A stretch of 64,000 bases of DNA from the NCBI GenBank assembly GCA_018398575.1, contig JAGTXZ010000008.1, forward strand, positions 1,674,001 through 1,738,000, read 5' to 3'. The stretch is from Ampelomyces quisqualis. Lineage: Eukaryota > Ascomycota > Dothideomycetes > Pleosporales > Phaeosphaeriaceae. The notes under the pieces are model-generated. The model was not told where the DNA came from and did not search any database. It worked only from the letters and a program-made list of their open reading frames with translations. This document shows positions 22,474 to 34,599 of this stretch, one piece after another (the stretch's first letter is position 1; each line of letters opens with the position of its first letter). A program made the translations under genes and the position numbers.

Positions 22474-23320
22474 CGTTAGGAAAACACAACGTTAGCAACA
22501 TCTGCAACATTGGCAACATTGTTAGAACGGTCGACCAGACAGTTTTCGACCGTAGTCTATGGTGCCTAGCTACCCCTATTTGTTCTGGCCGCCTAATTAG
22601 ACAAAAACGCCCAAATTGATCCACCTGATCTACTAGACCCACCTGCCCCACCCGCGCGATTACGTAATTATTCTAAAAACCTAAAATATAGAGCTTAATT
22701 CCCTCTTTAAAACGCACTATTTAGAATTTTTATAGCTGCTCTAGTTGCTGAGATGCACAGCAGTAAAGTTTGTAACTTTTTAATGTTCTTTGCTAAGGCT
22801 TGTTTTCGCTAAAGCTCTAGCACTTTAACTAGATAATATATTATATTTTTTTTTGAAGAAATAGTAACTAAAGTGTAGATTTTACTCTAGGACTATTTTA
22901 TTTTAATATATTATAGTGTGGGCGTTGAGATCTACTGTGTTGAACGTACTTTAAAGTTTTTTTAAAAAAGTTTATAACTTTAACGCGCTATATCTCAATA
23001 ACTAGAGTAGCTAAAAAAAAATCTAAATAGTGCATTTTGAAGAGGGAATTCTGCTCTATATTTTGTATTTTTAGGTTACTTACGTAATTATGAAAATACA
23101 GCAATATAGTCACGTAAGTAAAATTGGCAACATTAGCGACACTAGCAACTCTGTTAGATCTGGCAACTCTATTAGGTTGCTGTCAGGTTGCTGTCAGGTC
23201 ACTAGCAACTAGAAGTAAGTAGGGCAACTTTAGCAAATTGTCTAGTAGACAGTATTGCTGTTGGGCCGCCGTGGGTTGCGGCAATTAGGCCAATCAGATT
23301 AATCTTAAATTTTCCTAACG
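22474..23320. mobile_element. Small TA-flanked element (847 bp), non-autonomous Tc1/mariner-like
   Basis: The left end CGTTAGGAAAA (22474) is matched by TTTTCCTAACG at the right end (to 23320), and TA stands directly outside both ends (22472-22473 and 23321-23322), as expected for Tc1/mariner-type insertion. The arms contain repeated GCAAC/GTTGC words (for example GGCAACATTG, GGCAACATTAG, GGTTGCTGTCAGG). Parts such as 22500-22650 keep CpA and TpG and are visibly less decayed than the surroundings, so this insertion is younger or escaped RIP by being short. It encodes nothing and contains another element at about 22660-23087. Confidence 0.65.
22660..23087. repeat. Long-TIR MITE nested in the 847-bp element
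   Basis: About 135 bases at the left (from TTACGTAAT at 22660) recur inverted at the right (to TTACGTAA at 23087). Shared blocks include AAAATATAGAGC, AATTCCCTCTT and GCACTATTTAGA, so the whole ~430-bp unit could fold into a large hairpin. It has no coding capacity. The exact duplication at the ends is unclear because the tips are palindromic (ATTACGTAAT). Confidence 0.7.
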
Positions 23321-25430
23321 TAGCCTACCTTAAGGTTACTAAAGAGAAGATAGAACTTTAATAAGCTTATATTAACTTTAAACAAGTAGAATTAAAAGCA
23401 GCTTTAAAGAAGAATAAATCTTTTACTACTAGAGTATTTGAGATACAATTAGGCCTTAGTTATCTATAGTAAAGTATATCCTTACTATAGAGGTAGTCTA
23501 TAAATATAACTCTGTCTATTACTACTAATCCTATACTGTTTAACATTGTCTAAGTAACATTATCTTGTTCTTATCTACTCTAAATAATTGCTATAACTGT
23601 TCTTAGCACTCTAATCTATTACCTTTAATAATTATCTAGGCGTAATCTAGATACATTATAGTTGTATCAAGTCCTATTATATAGATATAGGCTTTACTGT
23701 ATTAGAACTTGTAATACTTATTATACTACTTCCTAACATAGTAACTTGTATATATAGGGTTTAGTCTTAACGCTGTTACGCGCTATTATAGTAAGGTAAT
23801 AGCTAGCGTGCTGTGCTAGAGAGTGTTGCAGTTAGGCTAGTGCTGTAGAGGCGCAAGTTTCTATATTTGCAGACTAGGAATTAGAGCCTAAATACTATAA
23901 GCTAATAATAGAAGTAAAGTTAAGACTATAGTAGTCTTAGGCGCAATAACAATCTGCTACACCTTTATAAAGATATAGGTAATAGGCTAAGGTGTTTTAG
24001 CGCGTATTTTAAGAAAAACACTAACGCCTTAGCGTAAGCGCGTTACTAACGCTACCTTCTATAACTACTCTTAACGCTTAAAAAGCTCTTTAACGCGCTG
24101 CTTAAGGCAGTGCTACTAATAGGCATACTCTAGATATATTCTTTCTTACAGAAGCAACCTAGACACTATAATGCTAATAATTTGCTAAGACTAACTAGAT
24201 AAAGCCTGCGTTTACGTCTATTGCTATTAAGCATGCCCTAATCTCTATACTAGCTACCTCTCTGTATAGGCAGATTAATAACTAGATTAACGCAATAGTA
24301 GCTATATAGTGCCTAACTATAGGCGTATAGTAATTGTAAGCTATTGCGTAGAGTTATAGTTTTATAAAAGTAAAGCTCTAACAATAGATAGGCTAGCTCT
24401 TAAGTATACTATATAAAAAGTAATAGAGCCTAACAGAAACTTAAGCCAACAGTAATACTAGTTATTAACTACAAATCTCTTGAGCTAGGTATAAGCCCTA
24501 GCCTTGCTTATACCTATTGCTAATAACTAGAACAGCTACGTTAGTAAACTAAATAAGATAGCGTCTATAATAAAGTTATTAACTTCTAACAGCACTAATT
24601 CTATTACACTGCACTACTTAGAAGAAAACCTATTAAAAGAATATATACGTTATGTAGAACGTGCTTACCTACAGGCAGCTTATTATAAGGCAAAGCCTTA
24701 GAATTAGGACTAAAATAACATAATAGAGCTTTATAAGACAAGGGTTAACTAGTATAAGGTAGGCCTACCTATAACTAAAAACTATAAGTCTATTCTGTAG
24801 CTACTAGCAACTATAACTGTTACTATTAATAACAATAGTAATAAGTATTGCAAGTGCCCTTATAATATTGCACTAAACTCTGCTAGTAAAGGAATATATA
24901 TACAAGATTAAGTATAAGAAATATATTTCTTAGCGCTATATCTTTATATACAATTACTAACAATAAACACAGTACCTAAAAGATTAAGTAAAGATTAACT
25001 TAAACTTTATACTTTCTACTATACTAGTACGCAGAGGTGCAAATTATATATTTAGTTTAATATAGACGCGCTAAGTTAAGGTAGCAGTTGTTACAATTAG
25101 GCGCAAGCACCTAATAGGCTAAAGCCCAAGCAATAATAGTATAAGGTTATATCTAGTAAGCTCTAGGCTTAGTATAGACACTCTAATAAAGACTAAGTAG
25201 AAGCTAAAGCGCAAGACAATTTAAAGTAACTACAAAGGCAGCTAGTTAGACTACTTAGGTTAGACAGGTTAATACCTGCGTACTAAGATAGCAAGTTACT
25301 CTCTGTTATTGCATAGAGCGTTTAGATATCTAGAAGACTATATAAACGTTTAGCTAAGTGTTACTAGGCTTTAGTAATCTACTATGCTATAGAGAGTGCT
25401 TTAGTAACTTGCTTTTACTGTGCAGCTTTA

Positions 25431-25800
25431 GTAACCTACTTATACTACAGTAGTACGCTCTAGTTAAAATATTAAGTAGTTAGTATAGTCTAATAGTAGG
25501 AAAGAAAGACTTAGCAGATATAGCTAAGTAACCTGCTTATACTGCAGCAGTACACTCTAGCTAAAATATTAAGTAGTTAGCATAGTCTAATAATAGAAAA
25601 GAAAGACTTAGTAGATATAGCTAATATACTTAGAAGAATACTTCTGTTAAACTCTATAGTAGTTAGTATAGCCTAATAACAGGTAGAAAAGACTTAGCAG
25701 ATATAGCTAAGTTGCTGTAGCAGTACGCTTCTATCAAACTCTATTATAGTTAGCGTAGCCTAATAATAGGCAGAAAAGACTTAGTAGATATAGCAAACTT
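25431..25800. repeat. Tandem repeat, ~97-bp unit, about four copies
   Basis: Units share CAGTAGTACGCTCTAG-like starts, the core TTAGTATAGTCTAATA and the end GACTTAGCAGATATAGCTAA. Copies begin near 25431, 25528, 25625 and 25712. The first two are closest; the last two have a diverged first half and lack ~10 bases. The array lies inside the CACTA element. Confidence 0.7.
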
Positions 25801-27799
25801 TAGTGTCAAGATAGCAGTAACAGCCAAGTCCTACAGTAATTAGAACAGACTTATAGAGAGAATAGAGATACGTAGCAAAGCTAGCGTTAAGGTAGGCGTT
25901 AGTATTAAAAAGATAGAGAAACTAAGTAGGTAGCTTAAGATAGCTAGTGCCTTACCTTACTATAGTAAGAGTAAGCGTATATTTGCAGCTACGCAGTAAC
26001 TAGTATAACGTTATACATTATAAGAAATTATAATAAGTTATAACTATTATAATTTAGCTAATAGAAGGAAGTATATATCTGTAGTTATAGTAATTACAAT
26101 ACAACTAAGTTAACCTATTAACGTGTTAGATCTACACAAACTAGCTAATTGTACGCATCTATCAAATTATAGCCCTTTTTTATCTACTTTACAAATAAGG
26201 CCTTTAGTAGAATCTCTATACAAATCTTCTACCTTACAAGCCTTCCTCTTTTGTACAAAAAAGTTTGTCTATAGCTTTAAAATATTATGCTACAAAAAGC
26301 TATAAGCCCCTAATAGAACTATCTCTGTCCTAAGATTATTATAGCACTACTAAGCAAATAATATTAAGAAATACGTATTAAACACTACAGAATACACAGC
26401 TTCTAGACTGCACAAGTAATGTATGCCTATATTCTACTACTATAACGCGTGTGTTATCTATAAAGCTATGTCTCTTTTCTAGTTATCTTTAATCTAAGTT
26501 GCACTTATATTAAGCTAAATTACCTAGGTAATCTAATTATAAGTGTTATAGTTTAGGTACTATACAGCGTAGATTCTGCCTAATAAGAAGAAGATAAGAG
26601 ATTAGAGTATAGTATTACACTTGATATAATCTGCACTAGCGCAACTAGCTATGCCCTGTACAATTCTCTAGTAATAAATTGTTATATTTTTCTGCAAAAG
26701 ACTTACTGCTCTAACTACCTAGGATAAAAATAGCTTCTAAAAACAGTAATAATCTAAAGGCAAATATTAGAGAATCTGTGCTATATAAGACAACACAATA
26801 GCTAGGTCTAAGAACAAAAGTGTATTGTTAGGATAGTTATTGCTAGTCTACTTGCATTTATACCCTAGGATAGTACGTGTAGGTTTTAGTTAAATTAGAG
26901 GTGTAGGTGTAGCAGGAGGTATAGTAGAAATATTACATAGTTAGCAGATATATAGTAATAGTAAACGTTTAAGAAAAGTAGTTAGAGGATTTATAAGTAT
27001 CTTTAACTAAAATAAACTAACTATTTATTGCAGTTTAGTATTAGAAGCTTATAAGCTGCTACTACACAAAATATAAGCTAATGCCTAAGAAAATACGTTT
27101 AAATTTAGGGTTAATTCTATAACACTAGTTTGCAGTAGTTCTACTAGCATCTAATTCTAAATTAGTTAGTTAACTAGTACTACGTATAGCCTAAGGCTGC
27201 ACGTAGACTTAATTAACATAGAACTATAGTTCTATGCGTTACAAGAAAGCTAGCTATTATAAAAGTTACTACTCTTATAGTAGAGGACTTACGTGTCTCT
27301 ACTTAATACATCTCCTACCTTACTACAGGCGCTTACTACTCCTTTATACACATAATTAAGACACGTAGTTAGATAACTAGTATATCTACTATCTAAACAT
27401 TTCTACTATATTAATACACAGCTTATAGAGAGTGTAGTGTAAATGCTAGTTACTATTACACAAAGGCGCTGCCTACTTTATTATAACTAAACAAAGAAAG
27501 CACTATAAAACAGCCTACTATTACTATAGTATTCTTTTTAACACTAATAGATTGTTAGATGTTTTAATATTAAATAAAGATGTATAAACCTAAGATAATA
27601 GAGCAATTGTCCTAGAGCCTACACTAAGTTTTAGCCTTTTAGATTAGAATAGTATTAATAAAAACGTAGATAAAGAAGACTATTTAGGCATATATAATTA
27701 GATAGAAAAAATACCTACTACTTTAACTAAGAACAAAGACAATATATATATAGAAGATCTAGATATATTTAATACCTTCTATAGCACACTAAGAGAAAA

Positions 27800-29900
27800 G
27801 ATAAGAAGAATTTATATAGTACTTAAGACGTATTATAATGTAGATATTAGTAATCTTACACAGATAGGTTACAGGATACTTAGCAAGTTAGTTAGTAACC
27901 TTATTTAACCTATTTCTATACACTGCTATATAGATAGATATATAGCATACACAGGTAGACTACTTACTGCGTTAGTGTGCCTAGTTTGTAACTAGCAGCA
28001 ATATAATAATAATAGGCAACTAAGGTACACCTTTAAATACTTACTACTTATTTTATAACTTTAACTTTAATATAGCTATGCTATACGCTTAGTGTAGCTA
28101 TTGGCATACTAGGCAATATTTAACCTATCCTAGCCTAACACAAAAGCTTACACTAATATATTTAATAGGAGCTAGTTTTAAGAATACTAGGAACATAGAT
28201 ATTTCTAAGATTATTGCGAATTAGCTATGCGTCTTACGCTTAACGCTATTAGCACAGTTAAGAACCTAAAGAAACGCTAAAGCGTTACGCCTGTTGTAAT
28301 ATACGTCTTTAACCTATATCTATTAGTAAGAGATAACGCATTAAACGCGTTAACTACCTATATTATACTTAGAGGATTTAATAAAGACTATACTAATACA
28401 TAGCTTAACCTGTTAATTACAAAGCTACATAAGTTGCGTTAGAAGGTTTATGCTTATAATAGGGCAATAAACATAGATTTTACGCTTAAAGCCTACTTAA
28501 TCTTAGTTACTAGGAATAGACTAGCAATTGCAGATGTTATAGGTACAAAACATCTTAGAAAGGCAAAACAAAGCTGTTGTATATGTACGTTTAGTAGAAT
28601 AATAGGCAAGAGTAGTAAGTACTTCTACTTACATACAGACAATATAGCTACTACTATTAACATAGATATATAGGAATAGATTTAATAAATTAAGTAGTAC
28701 TAGCAAATAGATAAGACTAAGAGGAGCTTTAAGGTACTTAAGAGAGACCTAGGTATTAACTATTAGTTTATCCTAGTTAACATTCTAACCCTCTATTTCT
28801 TAAGGAGTTTTTCTATTAACACTATGCACTCTATAAACTATAATATACTAAAATCTATGTTCTACTTTTAGAAAGGCACAAAGTATTAAACTAAGAGCTA
28901 AGATGTAGAGAAATATCTATAGGTAATACTAAACACTAATTAGGTACTTATTAACTGTAGTATAGCAGCGTTGCGTGCAATAGTGCTTACCTATATAAAA
29001 ACTGCTTTAAGAGTAACAGGCAGCTTTACTAATTAGACTATACACAAATAGCAATTATTCTTCCTAATATATAGCGCCTCTACTATAGCTTACTTTCTGC
29101 TAAAGTAGTATATAGTAAACTTTCTATAGTACTATTAGCTACTCTACTACACTAGCTAATAGGACTTTATAAGCGCAGATATTACAGAGGTTAATGCGTA
29201 CGCATAGTTATTCTTGCACAAATATAAAAGTCTGTATTATAGAAGCAATCTAGACCTACTTCTATTATATACTATATAATTCTATTACCTGCTCTACCTA
29301 GGCTAGAATATTTAAAACTTTAGCTTTCTAGCTAGTTATGCATAATAGTTGCTAGAGCAGTTCTTATAGAAAATAAAGATATTTGCTATATTAACGCTAT
29401 ATAAGTATTAAAGCGCAGAAATTAGCACTATAATCTAGGAGCAAAGAACGTATACTTAATAGAGTAACACAACTCCTAAAGGAAATAGTTTAATAATAGT
29501 AACTAAAAAAGATCTAACGCCTATAGTACACTACTTTATATGTTACACAAACGCAAGGATAGATTCTAAATAGCAACATAAACTAAGATAGATAGATAAC
29601 TCTCTAGCCTGCTAGTATATAGAGACAGCGCCCTACAACCTTGTTATATACAAAAATCTTATACTACTAACTAGGGTAAGAGTTAGTATATTTTCTGCGC
29701 ATTTGCAGAACCTTATATTGCAAAGTAATACTTTTATAATATTCTACGCTAACTTAGAACAGATAATAGCGCTTCTGTTCTTTAGCACTATTATAATACT
29801 TTTCTAGGATCTAGCTAATATATTAAGCTAGGCTAGAATTACAAGATATTAAAGGGTAAAACTAGCTAGTAAATTAACGCTACGTCCTTAAATAGTAGAT
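27800..29900 (+). pseudogene. Decayed CACTA-type (Tnp2-like/Plavaka-like) transposase
   Basis: The plus-strand frame around 28250-28690 reads as a recognisable transposase core despite many TAG/TAA. It has a hydrophobic YVFNLYLLVRDNALNALTTY-like block, then NIDFTLKAYLILVT, then a D-x-x-A-I-A-D-V-I-G stretch, then a C-C-x-x-C cluster (SCCICTFS) followed by GKSSK. This order, small-molecule-like D-x-P-A followed by Cx2C and basic residues, is characteristic of CACTA/Plavaka transposases. Stops are mainly TAG/TAA where Gln or Trp would fit. Borders are approximate. The position inside elements with CACT-type inverted repeats supports the call. Confidence 0.65.
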
Positions 29901-30099
29901 AAAGAAAATAATAACATAATATAGGTGTTAGTAGACTGCATTATAGATCTTGTTAAAGTAGCTTAGGTGTTCTACTTTAATATAACCTAGAAAACAACTT
30001 TAAAATTACTATTCTTAGTTAACAAGCTAAGTTATTCTAAAAGATAGGATATAAATTACTCTAATTATAAACTAGATTCTAACGTTACATTACTACTAT

Positions 30100-30220
30100 A
30101 TAAATATACCTACTTATTGTGTAAATATACCTGCTTATTGTGTAAATATACCTGCTTATTATATAAATATACCTGCTTGCTATGTAAATATACCTGCTCT
30201 CTACGTAAATATACCTGTTT
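30100..30220. repeat. 21-bp tandem repeat near the right CACTA end
   Basis: Six copies of a 21-bp unit with core GTAAATATACCTGCTTATT, starting at about 30100, 30121, 30142, 30163, 30184 and 30205. An inverted partial copy (AGTAGGTATATTTATATA) follows. Placement ~120 bases from the element end suits subterminal transposase-binding repeats. Confidence 0.85.
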
Positions 30221-30344
30221 AGTAGGTATATTTATATAGACTATGTAAATATAGATAACTTTGCAGTGTTTCTAAGAGGAATTCTGTAGGGTTTTTTTAC
30301 ACAATTCTACGCAGGGTATTTAACACTACGTTTATACTGCAGTA

Positions 30345-30684
30345 GATAATAAGTTGTAGTGCTATGCTAATGCACATAAGTATGTAATAACAGCAGGCTA
30401 GTTATTAGGCTAGCCTAGAGATTTTTGCATGCGTTAGATAATATATATTAAATAGTTAAAAGCTATAGTAGAGTTTAGGAGATAAGGTTAGTCCTGAGAA
30501 GATAACATGCTCGGCTATATTACTACCTTTCTAATAGTCTAGGTACAGTTAATACTATAGGTTTAGCATGTAGCTGCTTTAGGTCCTTCTGGATAGTAAC
30601 GTCTATTACTAAATATCTAAAGTTTATAATAAGAAGGGCCAGATTAGGCTAGTTGCAGACATGAATTAATTAATTAATTAATTA
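30345..30684. other. Remnant of the original locus between CACTA and LINE
   Basis: This ~340-bp strip runs from the right GAT duplication (30345-30347) to an (ATTA)n run at 30664-30684. It keeps somewhat more CpA/TpG than the flanking elements. It may be the original chromosomal sequence in which the CACTA element landed. I see no gene beyond the ~10-codon extension discussed for 16876-17086. Confidence 0.4.
30664..30684. repeat. (ATTA)n simple repeat, possible LINE 3' tail
   Basis: About five ATTA/TTAA units in a row. The LINE to its right is on the minus strand, so its 3' end should be at this side; a short simple-repeat tail is usual for such elements. Confidence 0.5.
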
Positions 30685-33600
30685 CTTTAACGTCCTATAA
30701 AAACCTTCTATAGGGTATGTAGACGGGTAGCGCTCTAGTCTTACAGTGCAGTAGCGCTGCTAGAGGCTTCTGTTCTTGTACTTAGGTTGTGCGTAGAGTA
30801 GCTGTTAGGCATTAATAGCTTCCTCTAGTTAAAGTATCCTGTAATTTTCTTGTAGCCTAAGGCCTTAGTTTCTAGCTATTTAGCTAATATGCGGAAAGAG
30901 AAAGGCTAGAGCCCTAGCCTCTCTAGTAGTGTACTGCCTAATAAACTTAAGAATAAAGGAACGTATAGCAGTTAGAAAGCTGCCTAATCTGTAGTCTAAA
31001 ATGCTAAAACTTACCTAGCTTATTTAGGAGTAGTAGAGGAAGAGAATATAGAGAAGGATAAGAGTAAAAGAGTTAGAGAGTTTAAAGATAAGAGAGGGCT
31101 AGCACCTAATAATCCTAGGTTTTCTTCTAGTAAGTATACTAAGGCTAGTAAGGCTGCTGTAGCCTAATAATTTAGAGTACGCAGTCTTACACTGCGTTCT
31201 TCTATTAAGTAAGAGAAGGCTAGTGCCCCTAGGCTGTTAATTAAGAAGTACTAGAGCAAAAATATAGGTTTACTATTTTCTACTATATATACGCTATTCT
31301 ATAAGTTAACAAAAGCTGTAGCGCCTGTTAATAGGCTTGCGTTAGAAGTTCTGTGCCCTAAGACCTTTGTCTGCTAAGAGATAAATAGTAGCCTCTGTTT
31401 CTATATTAAAGGTAGCGCGCCTAAGAGCGTTTACTAGATACAAAGGTTTAGAGCTGCAAGAAGCAGTTATACTAGTGTTGTGTTCTATCTCTAGTGCCTA
31501 TAGCACTTAGGTATAGTATGCAAGAGGTAAGAGGTAGACCTACCCTTAAAGTATAGCTAGGTTCTACCTAAGAAAAAGTTTCTGTAGTAGTCTAGTACTA
31601 TAGGGCCTTGCAAGAAAAGAGAGTGCTATCTATTAATTAGGAGAAATTATGCCTATATATAGTACTTATCTAATATAGAAAAAGAAGTACTTTATAACCT
31701 AAAGTAGAGTAATAAAGTTATTTAGTTCCTAGTAGAGAAGTTTTAAGTACTCTATTGCCTAGAAAGTATTATTTAGCAGTTCTAGTAGTTGTTACAGCTA
31801 CCTATAAAAAGAGTTAGCAACCTTCTAGTAGAGTATAACGTATTCTAGGGTTTTAGCGCTGCTATATAAGTAGGTAAGATTAGTATTCTTATATTTAAAC
31901 TTAGTGTAGTACTAGGCAAAGTTACTATACCTAGTTCTAATTACTAAAAGCTTAGTAAGTGCCTAGCGCCTAAGAAGTACTATTATAGGTATGTATGTTA
32001 AGTTATATCTAAAAGTCTACTAGAGGTACTAATTAGAGAGTTTTATACGTTTCTGCTTCTACTAGTCTTGCTATAAGGCTTTAACCTAGCTCTTAGTAAT
32101 TAAGCGTATACTTAAAGTAGAAAAAAAGTTTACTTACTTAGTAAGTTTTAAGAAGTTCTTAGCTTTAAGGTTAGCTAGTCTATTTGCTTCTTTGTTGCCT
32201 ATAATACTAGTATAGCCTAGAGACTACTACACTTAGATTCTAAATCTATCTATAATCTTCTAGTAGCGTAGAAAGGCCTATTAAAAGAAGGCAAGAGCTA
32301 TACTCTAAAGGCACTAGATAACAAATGTACTATTAATACACATCTATATACAAAAGTAAGTAAGGCCTATAGTAACTAGGCGTATAGTGTGTTCTACGCT
32401 GCGCTATACGCTAACAGCTTTAGCGTTAAATACGTAGGTTATAGAGTAAAAAGAGCCTTATCTATTTAAGAGTAGAGTTTAGCTCTAGTATATAGTATAG
32501 CTATAAGTAATTCTGCGCTTACTCTCTATATATTATTCTAAGCTATTAGAGAAGATTGTAATATCTTCTAGTAGTAGCTTTCTCTACTACTTATTAAAGA
32601 GTTTAGCTATATTAGACTTTATAGCGCCCTAGGTTAGATTTACCTAGCATTTAAGAAAGTAGTAGAGTCTTACTAGAGAGAGCCTTAGAGCTAGAGGTAG
32701 TAGTAGTCTAAGGCGTTAAACTTTAGAGCAAGGCTTCTACAGGTTTCTAGCTTCTCTCTTCTTACCTATTAAGAAAATAGATATGTATAGAGCTAGTAGG
32801 TGCCTACTGTTTACAGTTTAGAGATAGAGTGCCTAATAGAATTTAGCTTTCTCTAAAGCTACTTCTATAGAAAAGAGGCTAGCCTTATATAAAAGAGCTG
32901 TAGTAGAAGTAGTGCGCTATATAAGAAAGACTGCTCTAGTAGCTAGTGCTATTACTTAGTTTATAGCTTAAATGTACTATTTAACCTAGGTACTAACTAT
33001 AGGCTTTTAAGTAGCCTAGATAAGGTTTAGGTTCTTAGTGCGCTTTTTATACTACGCCTCTACGCTATATATAAGAGAGAAAAGAATATAAGTAGTAATA
33101 GCTTTATATAGTGCTACTACTAGAAGGCTATAGGCTATGTTTCTAAGGCTTTTTAAGTAATAGGCAATCTTACTAGCCTTTGCAGCTCTTATAGCTAGAT
33201 ATGTCTTAAAAGTAAGTTTGCAGTCTAGTTCTATACCTAGCTATTTTAGTGCTAGGTAGGCTAGCTCTAGTATATAGGCAGAAAGTTTAATAGATAGAAA
33301 GTATCTATCTCTCTTTCTTATTAGGTAGATTAGTTTAGTCTTCTTTAGAGTAAAGGCAACTTTATTAGCGTAGCTCTAGTTATTAATACTCTAGATGTCT
33401 ACTTGTAGCAGGGCTACGTTTTTGTTAAGAGAGTAGAAGGCTTAGTAAAAGTTAATGTTATTAGTATACCTAAAGCAGAGCTAGTAGTTCTAATTTAAGA
33501 GCTCTACTAAGTAGAGAGTATATAGTACTAGTAAGAGCAGAGAGCTTTATAGAGTCCTATAGGCTATAAGGTGTTCTAGAGTAGTTTTCTAGCTAAGTTG

Positions 33601-34299
33601 TACTTAGACCCTTTAGTCTATTAGAAATAAGTTAGTAAAGGCAATAGCAAGTGCTAGCTATCTCTAGTTAGCTATACGCTTTAGTAGTTAGTTCTTAAGA
33701 AAAGCGTTAAAGGTGCTCTATGCGTTTATAGTAACTATAGAGACGTATTTACTAGTTAACTATATAACTTCTATATTATACACAAAGAAAGTAATAAGAT
33801 CTATAGCAAAGTGTTTAAGCAGCGCTCTCTTATACTGCAGGCTAAGGATACTACTCCTTAGAGTAGTCTATACTATACAGTAGGTAGTAAGCTGCTTAAG
33901 GCCTTTTCTTAGGTATAAGAGAAGAGTAATAGGCCTTTATAATCTTAGAAAAGTCTTATCTCTTTTGCTAATTTTAGGTAGTATAGCTACTTCTGTAAGC
34001 TTCTATATAGTAGAGTAGTACTTAAGTTTAAGGCATTTCTAAAAGATACCCTAGAGGTAGCGCCTAATATGCCTCTAGTATAGCTTAAAGAAGTCTACTA
34101 TTATATAGTCTGTGCTTAGAGATATACTACTTACTCTAATAGTACTTTTCTCTATCTCTTCTAATAAGACGCAGGTTTACTAGAAAAAGTACCTAGCTAA
34201 GGTACTTAGGTCTAGTAGGCTAAGAAGGTCCTTGTTAGCTATAAAGTAGGTAAGTATTTTCTTACGCAGCACTTCTACTTTATTCTAGGCGTTAGTGTA
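30685..34299 (-). mobile_element. Tad1-like LINE, 3' part with decayed reverse transcriptase
   Basis: RIP-degraded non-LTR retrotransposon on the minus strand. Between about 33.9 and 33.2 kb the minus strand gives the reverse-transcriptase order: an F-DAV-like block with NAFLKNQLLKRI, then a LFLID-like block, then a P-x-G-S-like block followed by LLLVLYTLYLVELLN. After it comes YTNNIN at 33471-33454, where the family has YADD, with A-D-D changed to T-N-N by G-to-A mutation. Downstream is a KVAFTLKKTKLIYL block. The 3' part (30.7-32.5 kb) is too decayed for me to place an RNase H. The element is cut at 34299 by Gypsy copy A2 and continues at 48503. The left border is approximate. Confidence 0.7.
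34295..34299. other. Left 5-bp target duplication (GTGTA) of Gypsy copy A2
   Basis: GTGTA directly before the LTR start (TGTAACAAG) recurs exactly after the distal LTR at 48498-48502. This shows both LTRs belong to one insertion. Confidence 0.9.
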
Positions 34300-34599
34300 T
34301 GTAACAAGCATATGCAAACACATGTTACATCTGATACCTTATAAAGGCTTAGTAACAGATTATGTAGAAGGCTAGCAGATTAGGACTAATAGCGCTCTAA
34401 CAGCGCTCTAACTCAGCTCCTACGCCCACTATAAATATAAGCCTATAGCATTAGATAGAGGACAAGTTTCTCTTGTCCTTCTGTACAAGACCTATAGGTA
34501 TATAGCTAATCTAGAATCTCTAATACAATACGCACTCCTATATACCTCTAATATATATCTAATTTAATCTTAATAGCTGTACCTACCTGCGTTATTACA
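34300..34599 (+). repeat. 5' LTR of Gypsy copy A2 (300 bp)
   Basis: Starts TGTAACAAG and ends GTTATTACA, with TG...CA termini. It matches the LTR at 48198-48497, with differences mostly C/T and G/A. Confidence 0.9.

Larger units (their letters stand above)
17087..30344 (+). mobile_element. CACTA/EnSpm-like DNA transposon, 13.26 kb, RIP-degraded
   Basis: The left end begins CACTGGGGTACAAATGCGG and the right end, read inward on the minus strand, begins TACTGCAGTATAAACGTAG. Both continue into GTGTTAAATACCC. Over the first ~38 bases the mismatches are almost all C/T or G/A, as RIP would produce. The element is flanked by GAT on both sides. Subterminal repeats are typical of the family: GGTGTTAA/GTGTAAA motifs at 17115-17225 and a 21-bp tandem array at 30100-30220. 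A decayed transposase frame lies on the plus strand around 27.8-29.9 kb. The length is large for this family, so 17.2-22.4 and 23.4-27.5 kb may be extra frames, captured sequence or further nested elements. A small TA-flanked element is inserted at 22474-23320. Confidence 0.75.

Noticed and set aside
30100..30220. CRISPR-like array
   Set aside because: The 21-bp units are directly adjacent without spacers and the genome is fungal; it is a tandem repeat near a transposon end.
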